12,477 bases of DNA from JBGPML01 sp041486955. Lineage in GTDB: Bacteria > Patescibacteriota > UBA1384 > 2-12-FULL-50-11 > DASWYB01. The stretch lies in assembly GCA_041486955.1 (NCBI GenBank), contig JBGPML010000017.1, positions 1 to 12,477 of the forward strand. Reading direction: 5' to 3'. Within the stretch, counting starts at the first letter, position 1. Every line of letters begins with the position of its first letter. The notes beneath the pieces are model-generated. The model saw nothing but the letters and a program-made list of their open reading frames with translations. It ran no database searches and was not told the DNA's origin. This document shows positions 1 to 6,060 of the stretch, piece after piece. A program made the position numbers and the translations under genes.

Positions 1-522
1 CTCAATGAGTTCGAGGACTTTTTTAACCAGTTTGGCTGGGTCAGTATCAAAAACAATTTTATTTCGTCCCCGTTTGGCAACTTCTAAAATATGATCTAAT
101 TCTTCAACGATTCCGCCGGTTTCCGTTAAAATACCGATCGGCTTTTTGTCTTCAAATGCGATAGTAAATTCATTGAGCGTGCCCATCCGTCCACAAACGA
201 AAATCACCGCATCGCACGCCCGGATAAACAATAAGTTTCGCCCTGAATATTGAAAGCCAGTATATATCACAATGTCCATTTCATCATTCGGCAAGTTATA
301 TTTCCGTAAATGCTCTTGTCGGCTGGCAGCTGGAGAAATACCAACGGTCATGCCCCCTGCGGATTTAGCTCCGTGTGCCGCTGAATGAGGTACGCCAATA
401 GTATCGCCGGTTACCGTTACGGCGTGAGAAAGCGCAATCTGCCGGCCAATCTCCCGCGCTTTGGCGTAGGCTCCGGCCAAACAGTTGTTGGCGGCCGAGC
501 CAGACACGCCAATCTTATACAT
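1..522 (-). CDS. LOG-family (TIGR00725-like) Rossmann nucleotide-binding protein, partial
   Basis: The reverse strand from ATG 522 stays open to the left window edge, giving 174 visible residues; the C-terminus and stop lie outside. It begins MYKIGVSGSA, a Rossmann-type first strand and glycine loop. A DAVIFVCGRMGTLNEF segment (about residues 109-124) sits where LOG or lysine-decarboxylase-like proteins carry PGGxGTxxE, followed by KKPIGIL. This matches the TIGR00725 type of LOG relatives. LOG enzymes release cytokinin-type bases from nucleotide monophosphates, but the role of the TIGR00725 branch is not established, so no substrate is claimed. The first Gly of the motif is kept but the second is Arg, so catalysis may differ. 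A GGAGGGG ribosome binding site (529-535) favours this start over an in-frame ATG at 537. The gene starts 28 bp after the rpiB stop and is probably co-transcribed with it. Confidence 0.8.
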   Translation of the reverse strand, partial: MYKIGVSGSAANNCLAGAYAKAREIGRQIALSHAVTVTGDTIGVPHSAAHGAKSAGGMTVGISPAASRQEHLRKYNLPNDEMDIVIYTGFQYSGRNLLFIRACDAVIFVCGRMGTLNEFTIAFEDKKPIGILTETGGIVEELDHILEVAKRGRNKIVFDTDPAKLVKKVLELIE

Positions 523-550
523 TTGTCGCCCCTCCATGTGGGTCATAAAA

Positions 551-991
551 CTATCCTAGTTTATCCAATTGTTGAATCCGCCGAATATGGCGCTCCACTT
601 GGGTGAAATCAGTGGTTAACCAAATACGGACTAAATTTTCATTTTCTTCATGGCTCATAAGTTCCTGGCCAAGGCAAATAATATTGGCATCATTATGCAG
701 TCGTGACCGCTCGGCCATAAACGGTGTTACCACCATAGCGGCTCGAATTTCGGTGTAGCGATTCGCGCCAATCGACATCCCAATCCCGGTGTCACAAATC
801 AATATGCCGCGACCGTCATCGTCCAGGACTTTCTCGCACACTTCGCGAGCATAACCGGGATAATCATCCTCTTGGTCAAGTGAATTCGGACCGCAATCTA
901 TCATATCATAGTCGTCTTTAAAGACATCGATAAGGTATTGCTTCAGCTCAAAACCGGCATGATCCGCCCCAATATAAATCGTATTATCCAT
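551..991 (-). CDS. rpiB: Ribose-5-phosphate isomerase B (RpiB/LacAB family)
   Basis: A 146-residue cytoplasmic enzyme predicted to interconvert ribose 5-phosphate and ribulose 5-phosphate in the non-oxidative pentose phosphate pathway, supplying ribose for nucleotides. It is the usual length for the family. Visible hallmarks are IGADHAGFELK at the N-terminus (Asp10, His11), CDTGIGMSIGANR (Cys66 as the expected catalytic cysteine, Thr68), HNDANIICLG (His99, Asn100) and VERHIRRI near the end (Arg134, Arg137), positions that fit the E. coli RpiB active site as I remember it. The usual CGTGIG or CGSGIG reads CDTGIG here. The frame is open upstream to 1204, but the first 72 codons of that ORF run antisense into the divergent gene and look non-coding, so the start is placed at ATG 991. 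There is no Shine-Dalgarno there; a promoter six bases upstream suggests a leaderless message. The LOG-like gene follows after 28 bp. Confidence 0.93.
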   Translation of the reverse strand: MDNTIYIGADHAGFELKQYLIDVFKDDYDMIDCGPNSLDQEDDYPGYAREVCEKVLDDDGRGILICDTGIGMSIGANRYTEIRAAMVVTPFMAERSRLHNDANIICLGQELMSHEENENLVRIWLTTDFTQVERHIRRIQQLDKLG

Positions 992-997
992 AGATGT

Positions 998-1027
998 ATT
1001 ATGCTGATATTTCTGGATAATGGTCAA
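998..1027 (-). promoter_or_regulatory. Predicted leaderless promoter of rpiB
   Basis: On the reverse strand TTGACC (1027-1022) and CATAAT (1003-998) are separated by 18 bp. Only six bases (997-992) lie between the -10 box and the ATG, so transcription would begin at or very near the first base of the start codon. No Shine-Dalgarno is present, which agrees with leaderless initiation. Confidence 0.55.
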
Positions 1028-1054
1028 ATACGACTCGGTTATTTTTAACGTTGA

Positions 1055-1083
1055 TTGACGAAATGAACCTGTAACGGTATAAT
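1055..1083 (+). promoter_or_regulatory. Near-consensus sigma70 promoter of the 559-residue gene
   Basis: TTGACG (1055-1060), a 17-bp spacer and a perfect TATAAT (1078-1083). Transcription would start near 1090, leaving about 38 bases of leader that contains the AAGGAG site. It is divergent from the rpiB promoter; the two -35 boxes are 27 bp apart. Confidence 0.7.
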
Positions 1084-1114
1084 TGTGTCGTTGTTCTTTA
1101 CCAATCAATGCGAC

Positions 1115-1120
1115 AAGGAG
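1115..1120 (+). promoter_or_regulatory. Ribosome binding site selecting GTG 1128
   Basis: AAGGAG lies seven bases before GTG 1128. It decides the start against the upstream in-frame ATG at 1083, which overlaps the predicted -10 box and would lie before the predicted transcription start. Confidence 0.75.
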
Positions 1121-1127
1121 ATATAAG

Positions 1128-2807
1128 GTGACCTTTGCCGATCTTATCGAGTATGCGTTTGTGCACGGCTGCGGTGTAACCTCGGCCGAAGTCCAGCAAA
1201 CCACCCGATTTCAAGAGCGGCTTAGTCAACAACTGTCGCTCTATGAGACTTATCCAGAAGGAGATCCGTTAGGCTACGCTCTACGGAAAGGCTATTATGG
1301 CGCCGGCCAGTTCATGCAATTTCGACTGCGGAGAAAAGCAAAAAAAATAATCCCCGCTTTGCCGGTCCATGAAACCAAGCAAACACTCTCTGAGCGGGCC
1401 TTGTTGTGGGAGCTTGGCCATCACTTGATTGAAGCTGCGCAGAGACGTTTGCCATCTGATTTGCTTCTCGAAGATGATGAAGGCGCATGGTTTGAGATGG
1501 GTCTGACAGAGCAGCATAGTCTGCTCCAAACAGCATCTCATCGGATATACGAGCTTGAGGAGGATCTACCAGCGGACAAAATTATTCGGGCTCATCAGGT
1601 CTTGCCTGAGCAATTCAGTCTCTCTGACGAACGACCTCAGTGGCCGAACTGTCTGGGCATGGCTCTTATCCTGATTGCTCTTGGCCACTATGTCGGGGCG
1701 CCTGTCCTGCTCACTTCAACGGTGCAGGAATCCTACAATCTCTATTGGCCGAGCGAGAGAAACGTCTGTCGGACCATCCTGAAAGATCTCAGACGGCGGG
1801 AATTACCCGGGCCGGAGCCGTTTACCACACACGTCAAAGAGCATCTCGCCGCTGCCAATCGCATGCAGCCCGGTCGTCAGTTACTCCACCATGGGGTCGT
1901 GTTTCAAGTTCAAGGTGGGGCTTGGATGTTTTGTGACATTGGCGATCTGGGAGGATTGGCGGAAAACCATTGGCGTGTCTGCGGAGTCGATCAACTCCTG
2001 CGACTGTATGAACCCGTTCTTCCCGGACTTGTCGTTACGTCACATGACGAAGGAGAGCTCCGAAGTATTTATGCGGGGGCTCGGCGCAAAGTCCGACAAG
2101 ATTTGGAAGCGTCACGTCAGTTTCTGCGAGACGTTCACCAGTATTTTCCAGATGGCCCGAAAGACATGGGGGAGTTCATTGGTTTCTGCTGCCGGTACGA
2201 TCCGCTTCGGAAACTGTATGAAGCCTCCCGATCTCAACAAGACAATCCCCCGACGGCGATACAAACCCTTGCAAATTCCGTGACGCTGGCCAATCACTTT
2301 CCACGGCAGTTTTGCCAGGTGATGCGTGAGATGGAACTCGAGGGGCAACCGCTTATAGAGTGCTTTGCGACCAATGAGAGGTTTCGGCAGGTCTGCGTTG
2401 CGAGGGTCGCAACAGAATTTCACCGTTTCAGCCGTGAGGTGTATCTTAGAGACGCTGAAGTGCTGCGGACATCGTCGTTTCATCGGCTGCCACCGATATT
2501 GGAATTTGCCTTGCCTGAAATCCAGACTGCGTTGTTTGTTCTGAACCACCTGCGACGATGGGCAAGAGATTTTCTCCACATCCCAGGCGAGTCGTTGCAA
2601 CGACATTCGAACAGCCAACTGCTTTGGATGCAGAATGCATGTCGTATCTATCGTCGCACCCCAGAACAGCGATTTATTCTGGAGCAAGGTGCTGCCTATG
2701 TCCGATCGCTCGACCCATTCATCCACCCCGCTGCCAGGTATCAATTGCGGCGGCTCAACGACCGAAAGGAGAGAGGTAAAAGGTCATGCCAAGACACGAA
2801 CGATTAA
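1128..2807 (+). CDS. Unrecognised 559-residue protein, possible transglutaminase-like core
   Basis: I do not recognise this protein as a named family. It is 559 residues, apparently soluble, rich in Arg, Leu and Gln, with no signal peptide or membrane segment. Residues 172-200 (PNCLGMALILIALGHYVGAP onward) look like a cysteine at the head of a hydrophobic helix, and residues 254-272 (HHGVVFQVQGGAWMFCDIG) resemble the transglutaminase pattern of His followed about 15 residues later by Asp beside an aromatic strand. Cys175, His255 and Asp270 could therefore form a papain-like triad; the roughly 80-residue gap between Cys and His is longer than usual. The C-terminal half (about 320-559) is largely helical by composition. 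GTG 1128 is chosen for its AAGGAG site and strong upstream promoter. It overlaps the next ORF by 22 bp and shares a terminator with it. It appears richer in G+C than the minus-strand genes, which could indicate transfer. Confidence 0.8.
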   Translation: MTFADLIEYAFVHGCGVTSAEVQQTTRFQERLSQQLSLYETYPEGDPLGYALRKGYYGAGQFMQFRLRRKAKKIIPALPVHETKQTLSERALLWELGHHLIEAAQRRLPSDLLLEDDEGAWFEMGLTEQHSLLQTASHRIYELEEDLPADKIIRAHQVLPEQFSLSDERPQWPNCLGMALILIALGHYVGAPVLLTSTVQESYNLYWPSERNVCRTILKDLRRRELPGPEPFTTHVKEHLAAANRMQPGRQLLHHGVVFQVQGGAWMFCDIGDLGGLAENHWRVCGVDQLLRLYEPVLPGLVVTSHDEGELRSIYAGARRKVRQDLEASRQFLRDVHQYFPDGPKDMGEFIGFCCRYDPLRKLYEASRSQQDNPPTAIQTLANSVTLANHFPRQFCQVMREMELEGQPLIECFATNERFRQVCVARVATEFHRFSREVYLRDAEVLRTSSFHRLPPILEFALPEIQTALFVLNHLRRWARDFLHIPGESLQRHSNSQLLWMQNACRIYRRTPEQRFILEQGAAYVRSLDPFIHPAARYQLRRLNDRKERGKRSCQDTND

Positions 2808-2992
2808 CCGAAGCGACCGCAGTTCGTAGGATTAGGCAGTACATTGCTGAACATCAAGGGGCGAAACCCTCCGATGCCGTCAAATCTGATCCTCGGTTAT
2901 CCGTCGGGGTGGATGCCTATGTCGGGTCTGAAGCGTCTGCCAGCGGGGGGCACGAGGATGTGCCATTCGCGACATCGGCTGGTGTCGACTGA
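2786..2992 (+). CDS. Small hypothetical protein overlapping the preceding gene
   Basis: A 68-residue ORF starting at ATG 2786, 22 bp inside the end of the 559-residue gene, which fits translational coupling. Purine-rich AAAGGAGAGAGG (2766-2776) ends nine bases before the ATG. The first 35 residues are basic and probably helical (MPRHERLTEATAVRRIRQYI); the remainder is low in hydrophobic residues and ends SAGVD before TGA. There is no recognised domain, signal or membrane segment. A strong terminator begins 19 bp after the stop, so the ORF fills the space between the big gene and the end of the transcript. It could be a short partner protein, a regulatory leader or a decayed remnant; only position and ribosome binding site support it. 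Confidence 0.45.
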   Translation: MPRHERLTEATAVRRIRQYIAEHQGAKPSDAVKSDPRLSVGVDAYVGSEASASGGHEDVPFATSAGVD

Positions 2993-3011
2993 CCAAACAC
3001 ACATTACCCGA

Positions 3012-3054
3012 AGAGGGGCGCCATCCGTCAGTTGACGGAGGCGTCCCTCTTTTC
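3012..3054 (+). terminator. Rho-independent terminator of the first plus-strand cassette
   Basis: AGAGGGGCGCC (3012-3022) pairs with GGCGTCCCTCT (3040-3050), extended by CCGTC/GACGG around an AGTT loop (3030-3033), with one G-T pair and one bulged A. A TTT run follows to about 3053. The 3' end of mutL is at 3059 on the other strand, so the hairpin may also stop mutL transcripts, although the uridine run in that direction is only two bases. Confidence 0.85.
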
Positions 3055-3058
3055 ATAA

Positions 3059-4864
3059 TTAAAAGCCAGTACGTTTAAACAATTTTTCTAACTTGGATGA
3101 TGCAATAAGTATATGCGATGGGCGGCCGTGGGGACAAGTAAAGCGGTCGGGGAGAGCCATTAATTCATTGATAACATGGCGTTTTTCGGACTCACTGACA
3201 CGATCCCCTGCTTTGATGGCGGCTTTGCAGGCCATAGTGGCAAAAAGTTTGTGTTTAAAATCCGTCAGCTCCGGTTCGTTACGATCATCCCCTATCCCTT
3301 GGAGGAGGGAATGGAAGAATTGATTTGGTTCGATTCGACGCAACAAAGAGGGGACGGCGGTAATTGAAATTTTGTCCGACTCCCCTGTTGCGAATGAAAA
3401 TCCTAAATCTTCGAACTCGGATTTATGTTCGTTAAAAACAGCCTCTTCTTCTGGAGCCAGTTCTAATTCAGCCGGAATCAGCAGATTTTGCCGGGCTGCT
3501 TCTTTGGCATTATCCTGCTCCCAGAACTTATGGTATAAAATCCGCTCATGAGCCGCGTGCTGGTCAACTAACAGCAATTGGTCAACGTAAAGGGTAATAA
3601 AGTAACAGTGGTCAAGAGATAAAATTGGTTCGGGTAGACTGGCATTGATCCGTGACGCTTCAAGAATGGATTGGACAGGAATATGGTTGAACGTGGCATG
3701 ACGAATAGGGGAGGCGATATGCTCGCGAGATGGTTTAGCAGAAAAATTGAATGAATCCCCTCCCCCGTTATTAGTTTCTAACTGAGATGGTATTGGGGCA
3801 GCAGTAGTCGGTAGTCTATCAGCAGTCAGCCCTAAATCGCTCTCCCCTACCCGACTAAACGATAAATTTTGTCCGTCTAAAGCTTGTGAAACGGATTGAA
3901 ACACAAACCGGAATATTTCCTGTGAATTAATAAACCGCACTTCATCTTTCCTCGGATGAATATTTACATCAACCATCCCGGGGTGGATGGTAAGATTTAA
4001 GGCATATGACGGGTAAAGACCGGGCGGCAAGAAAGTTCCAAAGGCATCTTTAACTGATTTAGCGACAATTTTATCGGTCACGGGATGGCCGTTGACGGCA
4101 AAGAACTGCCGGTTTTTTCCGCCAGCTGGCGGATCGTGAGCCACTTCTGGCTTGGCAACGACTCCGGTGAGATTCATATGCGGCACGTCAGAATTAATCG
4201 AAACAAGCTGATCAGCAGGGATTTTCCAAACCGCCGAAACCCGATCAGCGAATGATTGGTTTTGTGGTAGTTGAAATACAACCCGACGATTGTGCTTTAT
4301 GGTAAATCCTACTTCTGGGTGGGTAATGATCTGTTTAACTAATGTTTCTAAACTAGCTTTCCATTCGGTGGCTTCGCTTTTTAAAAATTTTTGTCGCGCC
4401 GGTAATGACGTAAATAAATCGGTCACACGGATGATGGTTCCGGGAATAGGGGAGTGTGGTTTGACCGATTCGATCGAGGCATTTGACGCTTTTACTTGAG
4501 TCCCCTCTTCCGAATCTGGTTGGGTGGTGGTTAATTCCACAAGAGCCGAAGCGGCAATCGCGGCTAACGCTTCGCCGCGAAAGCCCAGGGTGGTGACATG
4601 GGTTAAATCTTCAACTTCACGAATTTTCGAAGTCCCGTGGCGTAAAAAAGCTTTCACCGCGTCATCCCGATCCATACCAGAACCATTGTCTTGAACCTCT
4701 ATAACAGTTTTGCCACCTTCATCTAAGTTGACATCGATTTGGGTAGTGCCAGCGTCAAGTGCGTTTTCCACCAGTTCTTTAATCACTGAAGCCGGTCGTT
4801 CAACTACTTCGCCCGCAGCAATCTTGATAGCGATTTCTTCTGGTAATTGTTGAATTATTCCCAT
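3059..4864 (-). CDS. mutL: DNA mismatch repair protein MutL, endonuclease type
   Basis: A 601-residue MutL, the mismatch-repair ATPase that couples MutS recognition to strand removal. The N-terminal GHKL ATPase shows LVENALDAG (Glu33 base, Asn34 for magnesium), DNGSGM (59-64) and TLGFRGEAL (92-100); MVDVNIHPRKDEVRF (297-311) closes the conserved region. Residues about 340-395 form a polar linker. The C-terminal dimerisation and nuclease domain carries DQHAAHE (434-440), ACKAAIKAGD (545-554) and CPHGRP (577-582), the metal-binding set of MutL proteins that nick DNA where MutH is absent. The usual DQHAxxExxxxE ends in His445 instead of Glu. The start is conserved (MGIIQQLPEEIAIKIAAGEVVERP in family style) but lacks a Shine-Dalgarno; a 17-bp inverted repeat stands eight bases upstream. 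No clear promoter was found. A 16-bp palindrome lies in frame at codons for DPPAGG (244-249). Confidence 0.98.
   Translation of the reverse strand: MGIIQQLPEEIAIKIAAGEVVERPASVIKELVENALDAGTTQIDVNLDEGGKTVIEVQDNGSGMDRDDAVKAFLRHGTSKIREVEDLTHVTTLGFRGEALAAIAASALVELTTTQPDSEEGTQVKASNASIESVKPHSPIPGTIIRVTDLFTSLPARQKFLKSEATEWKASLETLVKQIITHPEVGFTIKHNRRVVFQLPQNQSFADRVSAVWKIPADQLVSINSDVPHMNLTGVVAKPEVAHDPPAGGKNRQFFAVNGHPVTDKIVAKSVKDAFGTFLPPGLYPSYALNLTIHPGMVDVNIHPRKDEVRFINSQEIFRFVFQSVSQALDGQNLSFSRVGESDLGLTADRLPTTAAPIPSQLETNNGGGDSFNFSAKPSREHIASPIRHATFNHIPVQSILEASRINASLPEPILSLDHCYFITLYVDQLLLVDQHAAHERILYHKFWEQDNAKEAARQNLLIPAELELAPEEEAVFNEHKSEFEDLGFSFATGESDKISITAVPSLLRRIEPNQFFHSLLQGIGDDRNEPELTDFKHKLFATMACKAAIKAGDRVSESEKRHVINELMALPDRFTCPHGRPSHILIASSKLEKLFKRTGF
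4118..4133. repeat. Perfect 16-bp palindrome inside mutL
   Basis: TCCGCCAGCTGGCGGA is its own reverse complement. It encodes residues 244-249 (DPPAGG, within AHDPPAGGKNRQFF), in the loop before the conserved AVNGHPV strand. By eye this loop is about four residues longer than in typical MutL, which would fit a short in-frame palindrome insertion. No second copy was seen in the window. Confidence 0.6.
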
Positions 4865-4872
4865 ATAGATTG

Positions 4873-4910
4873 CTTAACGAATCAATTACTGAGGTAATTG
4901 ATTCGTTAAG
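4873..4910. repeat. Perfect 17-bp inverted repeat just upstream of mutL
   Basis: CTTAACGAATCAATTAC (4873-4889) and its exact reverse complement (4894-4910) flank a four-base TGAG loop. It is A+T rich and has no uridine run on either side that would make a classical terminator. The inner arm ends eight bases before the mutL ATG, so it would form a hairpin in the mutL leader if transcription starts upstream. Alternatives are an operator for a dimeric regulator or a relic of an insertion site. Confidence 0.8.
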
Positions 4911-4996
4911 TTCCAGACATTGAGGTTTAATAAAACTATGCCCATGACTATTCTTATATCATAAATAATTTCCGGATTCGATTAAAAACGGGGGAA

Positions 4997-5024
4997 TTGT
5001 TATCTCAAGCGTATTTGCTATATT
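4997..5024 (+). promoter_or_regulatory. Extended -10 promoter of the second plus-strand cassette
   Basis: TTGTTA (4997-5002), a 16-bp spacer and TATATT (5019-5024) preceded by TGC, giving an extended -10 (TGCTATATT). Transcription would begin near 5031, about 36 bases before ATG 5067, leaving room for the GGGAGG site. Confidence 0.6.
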
Positions 5025-5066
5025 CGGAGTAGACAACTTCTTTCTATTCCACCGTGGGAGGCCAAA

Positions 5067-5393
5067 ATGCAAAATGTGATCGAAGTTGATGCGAATTACG
5101 AATATACACCTTATTGTACTATTCCAGAGATAGCTCTCCCCATTAAATTGGGAAATTTAATGATAGTACGAGTCGAAGGCCTGGAAATGCGGACTGAACT
5201 CCTCATTTTCCCATTTGAGCTGGCGGTAAATGATCCATTCAGGCTTGCCTTTTGGATCAACTTCCCAAATGAGCCGGCACAGTTCATTCTCGAAGTAGAT
5301 ATCACGACTAACAGAGCAGTCGTTAAAAAGCGGGTCCGCAAATGTCGGACTGGGATGTCATGCAGGGAGAAAGCTCACTGCCTAGCTCGATAA
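5067..5393 (+). CDS. Hypothetical 108-residue protein, first gene of second cassette
   Basis: Not recognised. A 108-residue protein with alternating hydrophobic residues typical of beta strands (for example IKLGNLMIVRVEGL and TELLIFPFELAV) and a basic tail with three cysteines (RKCRTGMSCREKAHC). It has no signal peptide or membrane segment. GGGAGG (5056-5061) five bases before the ATG supports the start. The segment from about residue 33 (IVRV) through FPFEL and FRL (to about 61) resembles residues about 120-151 of the next protein (IWIRA, LPLEL, FRV), so the two may share a domain. It stands first in a two-gene plus-strand unit, followed by a hairpin. The function is unknown. Confidence 0.65.
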   Translation: MQNVIEVDANYEYTPYCTIPEIALPIKLGNLMIVRVEGLEMRTELLIFPFELAVNDPFRLAFWINFPNEPAQFILEVDITTNRAVVKKRVRKCRTGMSCREKAHCLAR

Positions 5394-5399
5394 CTCTTT

Positions 5400-5421
5400 C
5401 CCCCGAGATTTTTCTCGGGGG
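5400..5421 (+). terminator. Intergenic hairpin between the two small genes
   Basis: CCCCCGAGA and TCTCGGGGG form a perfect 9-bp stem around a TTTT loop, starting six bases after the TAA of the 108-residue gene. No uridine run follows, so it may be an attenuator, an RNA-stability element or a weak terminator that lets part of the transcription pass into the next gene. Confidence 0.6.
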
Positions 5422-5447
5422 ATCGCTATCTTGCGATGGAGGGGGAA

Positions 5448-6032
5448 ATGAAGCAGATTGTCTATGCTGAAATGCATACGCGATGGTCTTTGCGGGACAT
5501 GAACGAGGGGCCGCACACCGCGCAGCTCGAAGCATTTGTGACCCGTCTGGTTGAGAAGCAAGGACCTGAACAATGTACAATTTACATCAATCCGTATCTC
5601 ATGAACCCGTGCCCAATGGATGATGTTTTCCATTTTCGGGCAATAACTGACTGGAATTCCGGCTACACCTTCTTTGACATCGTCGGTACATACGAGACCG
5701 GAGAAGGTTATTTCGCCAAGATCGAGGTGCATCCGTTCGTGTTAACCCTCGATGGACTTCCATCAGTCGATGAACTTGAAAAGGCCAAACAAGAAAAACA
5801 TGCGATCTGGATTCGGGCCTACTTACCCAACAGACACGGCTATCCCATCCAATTGCTACCCCTCGAGCTACAAATTCTAAGTGATACAGTCTTCCGGGTT
5901 TCGGGGAAAACTGGCGAGGCTGAAAGTTGGGATCGGTCGATCAAAATCTACATCGTCAAAAGTGAAAAATCGGGCCCGGCGTATTTTCTCTACCCGTCTT
6001 TGCCCGATATTTCACCCCTTCCACCTCGGTAG
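5448..6032 (+). CDS. Hypothetical 194-residue protein, second gene of second cassette
   Basis: Not recognised. A 194-residue protein, rich in aromatic residues and predicted beta strands, with no signal peptide or membrane segment. An in-frame ATG lies at 5436, but GGAGGGGG (5439-5446) overlaps it and sits ideally for ATG 5448 (MKQIVYAEMHTRW), so the later start is chosen. The N-terminal half (to about 115) includes a helix-like stretch (HTAQLEAFVTRLVEKQ) and strands; the C-terminal half (about 120-185) has IWIRAYLPNR, LPLELQIL and FRVSG, similar in order to the preceding 108-residue protein. It ends in a proline-rich tail (PSLPDISPLPPR). The TAG stop lies inside the stem of the terminator. 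Its converging neighbour on the minus strand ends 28 bp away. Confidence 0.7.
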   Translation: MKQIVYAEMHTRWSLRDMNEGPHTAQLEAFVTRLVEKQGPEQCTIYINPYLMNPCPMDDVFHFRAITDWNSGYTFFDIVGTYETGEGYFAKIEVHPFVLTLDGLPSVDELEKAKQEKHAIWIRAYLPNRHGYPIQLLPLELQILSDTVFRVSGKTGEAESWDRSIKIYIVKSEKSGPAYFLYPSLPDISPLPPR

Positions 6033-6053
6033 TAGTCACTACCGAGGCTCTTT
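6024..6053 (+). terminator. Rho-independent terminator overlapping the stop codon
   Basis: CCTCGGTAGT (6024-6033) pairs perfectly with ACTACCGAGG (6038-6047) around an AGTC loop, then CTCTTT follows. The TAG stop (6030-6032) of the 194-residue gene is part of the stem. The perfect stem could also act on transcripts of the converging minus-strand gene that ends at 6061, though no uridine run is present in that direction. Confidence 0.85.
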
Positions 6054-6060
6054 GTATATT

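Noticed and set aside
385..606. 73-residue plus-strand ORF
   Set aside because: Antisense to the LOG-like gene and the end of rpiB, both supported by conserved motifs.
992..1204. N-terminal extension of rpiB by 72 codons
   Set aside because: It would run antisense across the promoter and start of the divergent gene, lacks family similarity, and the conserved RpiB N-terminus begins at ATG 991.
2112..2744. 210-residue minus-strand ORF
   Set aside because: It is antisense to the well-supported 559-residue gene, has no promoter or ribosome binding site and no recognisable domain.
5382..5732. 116-residue minus-strand ORF
   Set aside because: Antisense to the 194-residue gene and across the intergenic hairpin; the plus-strand gene has the better ribosome binding site.
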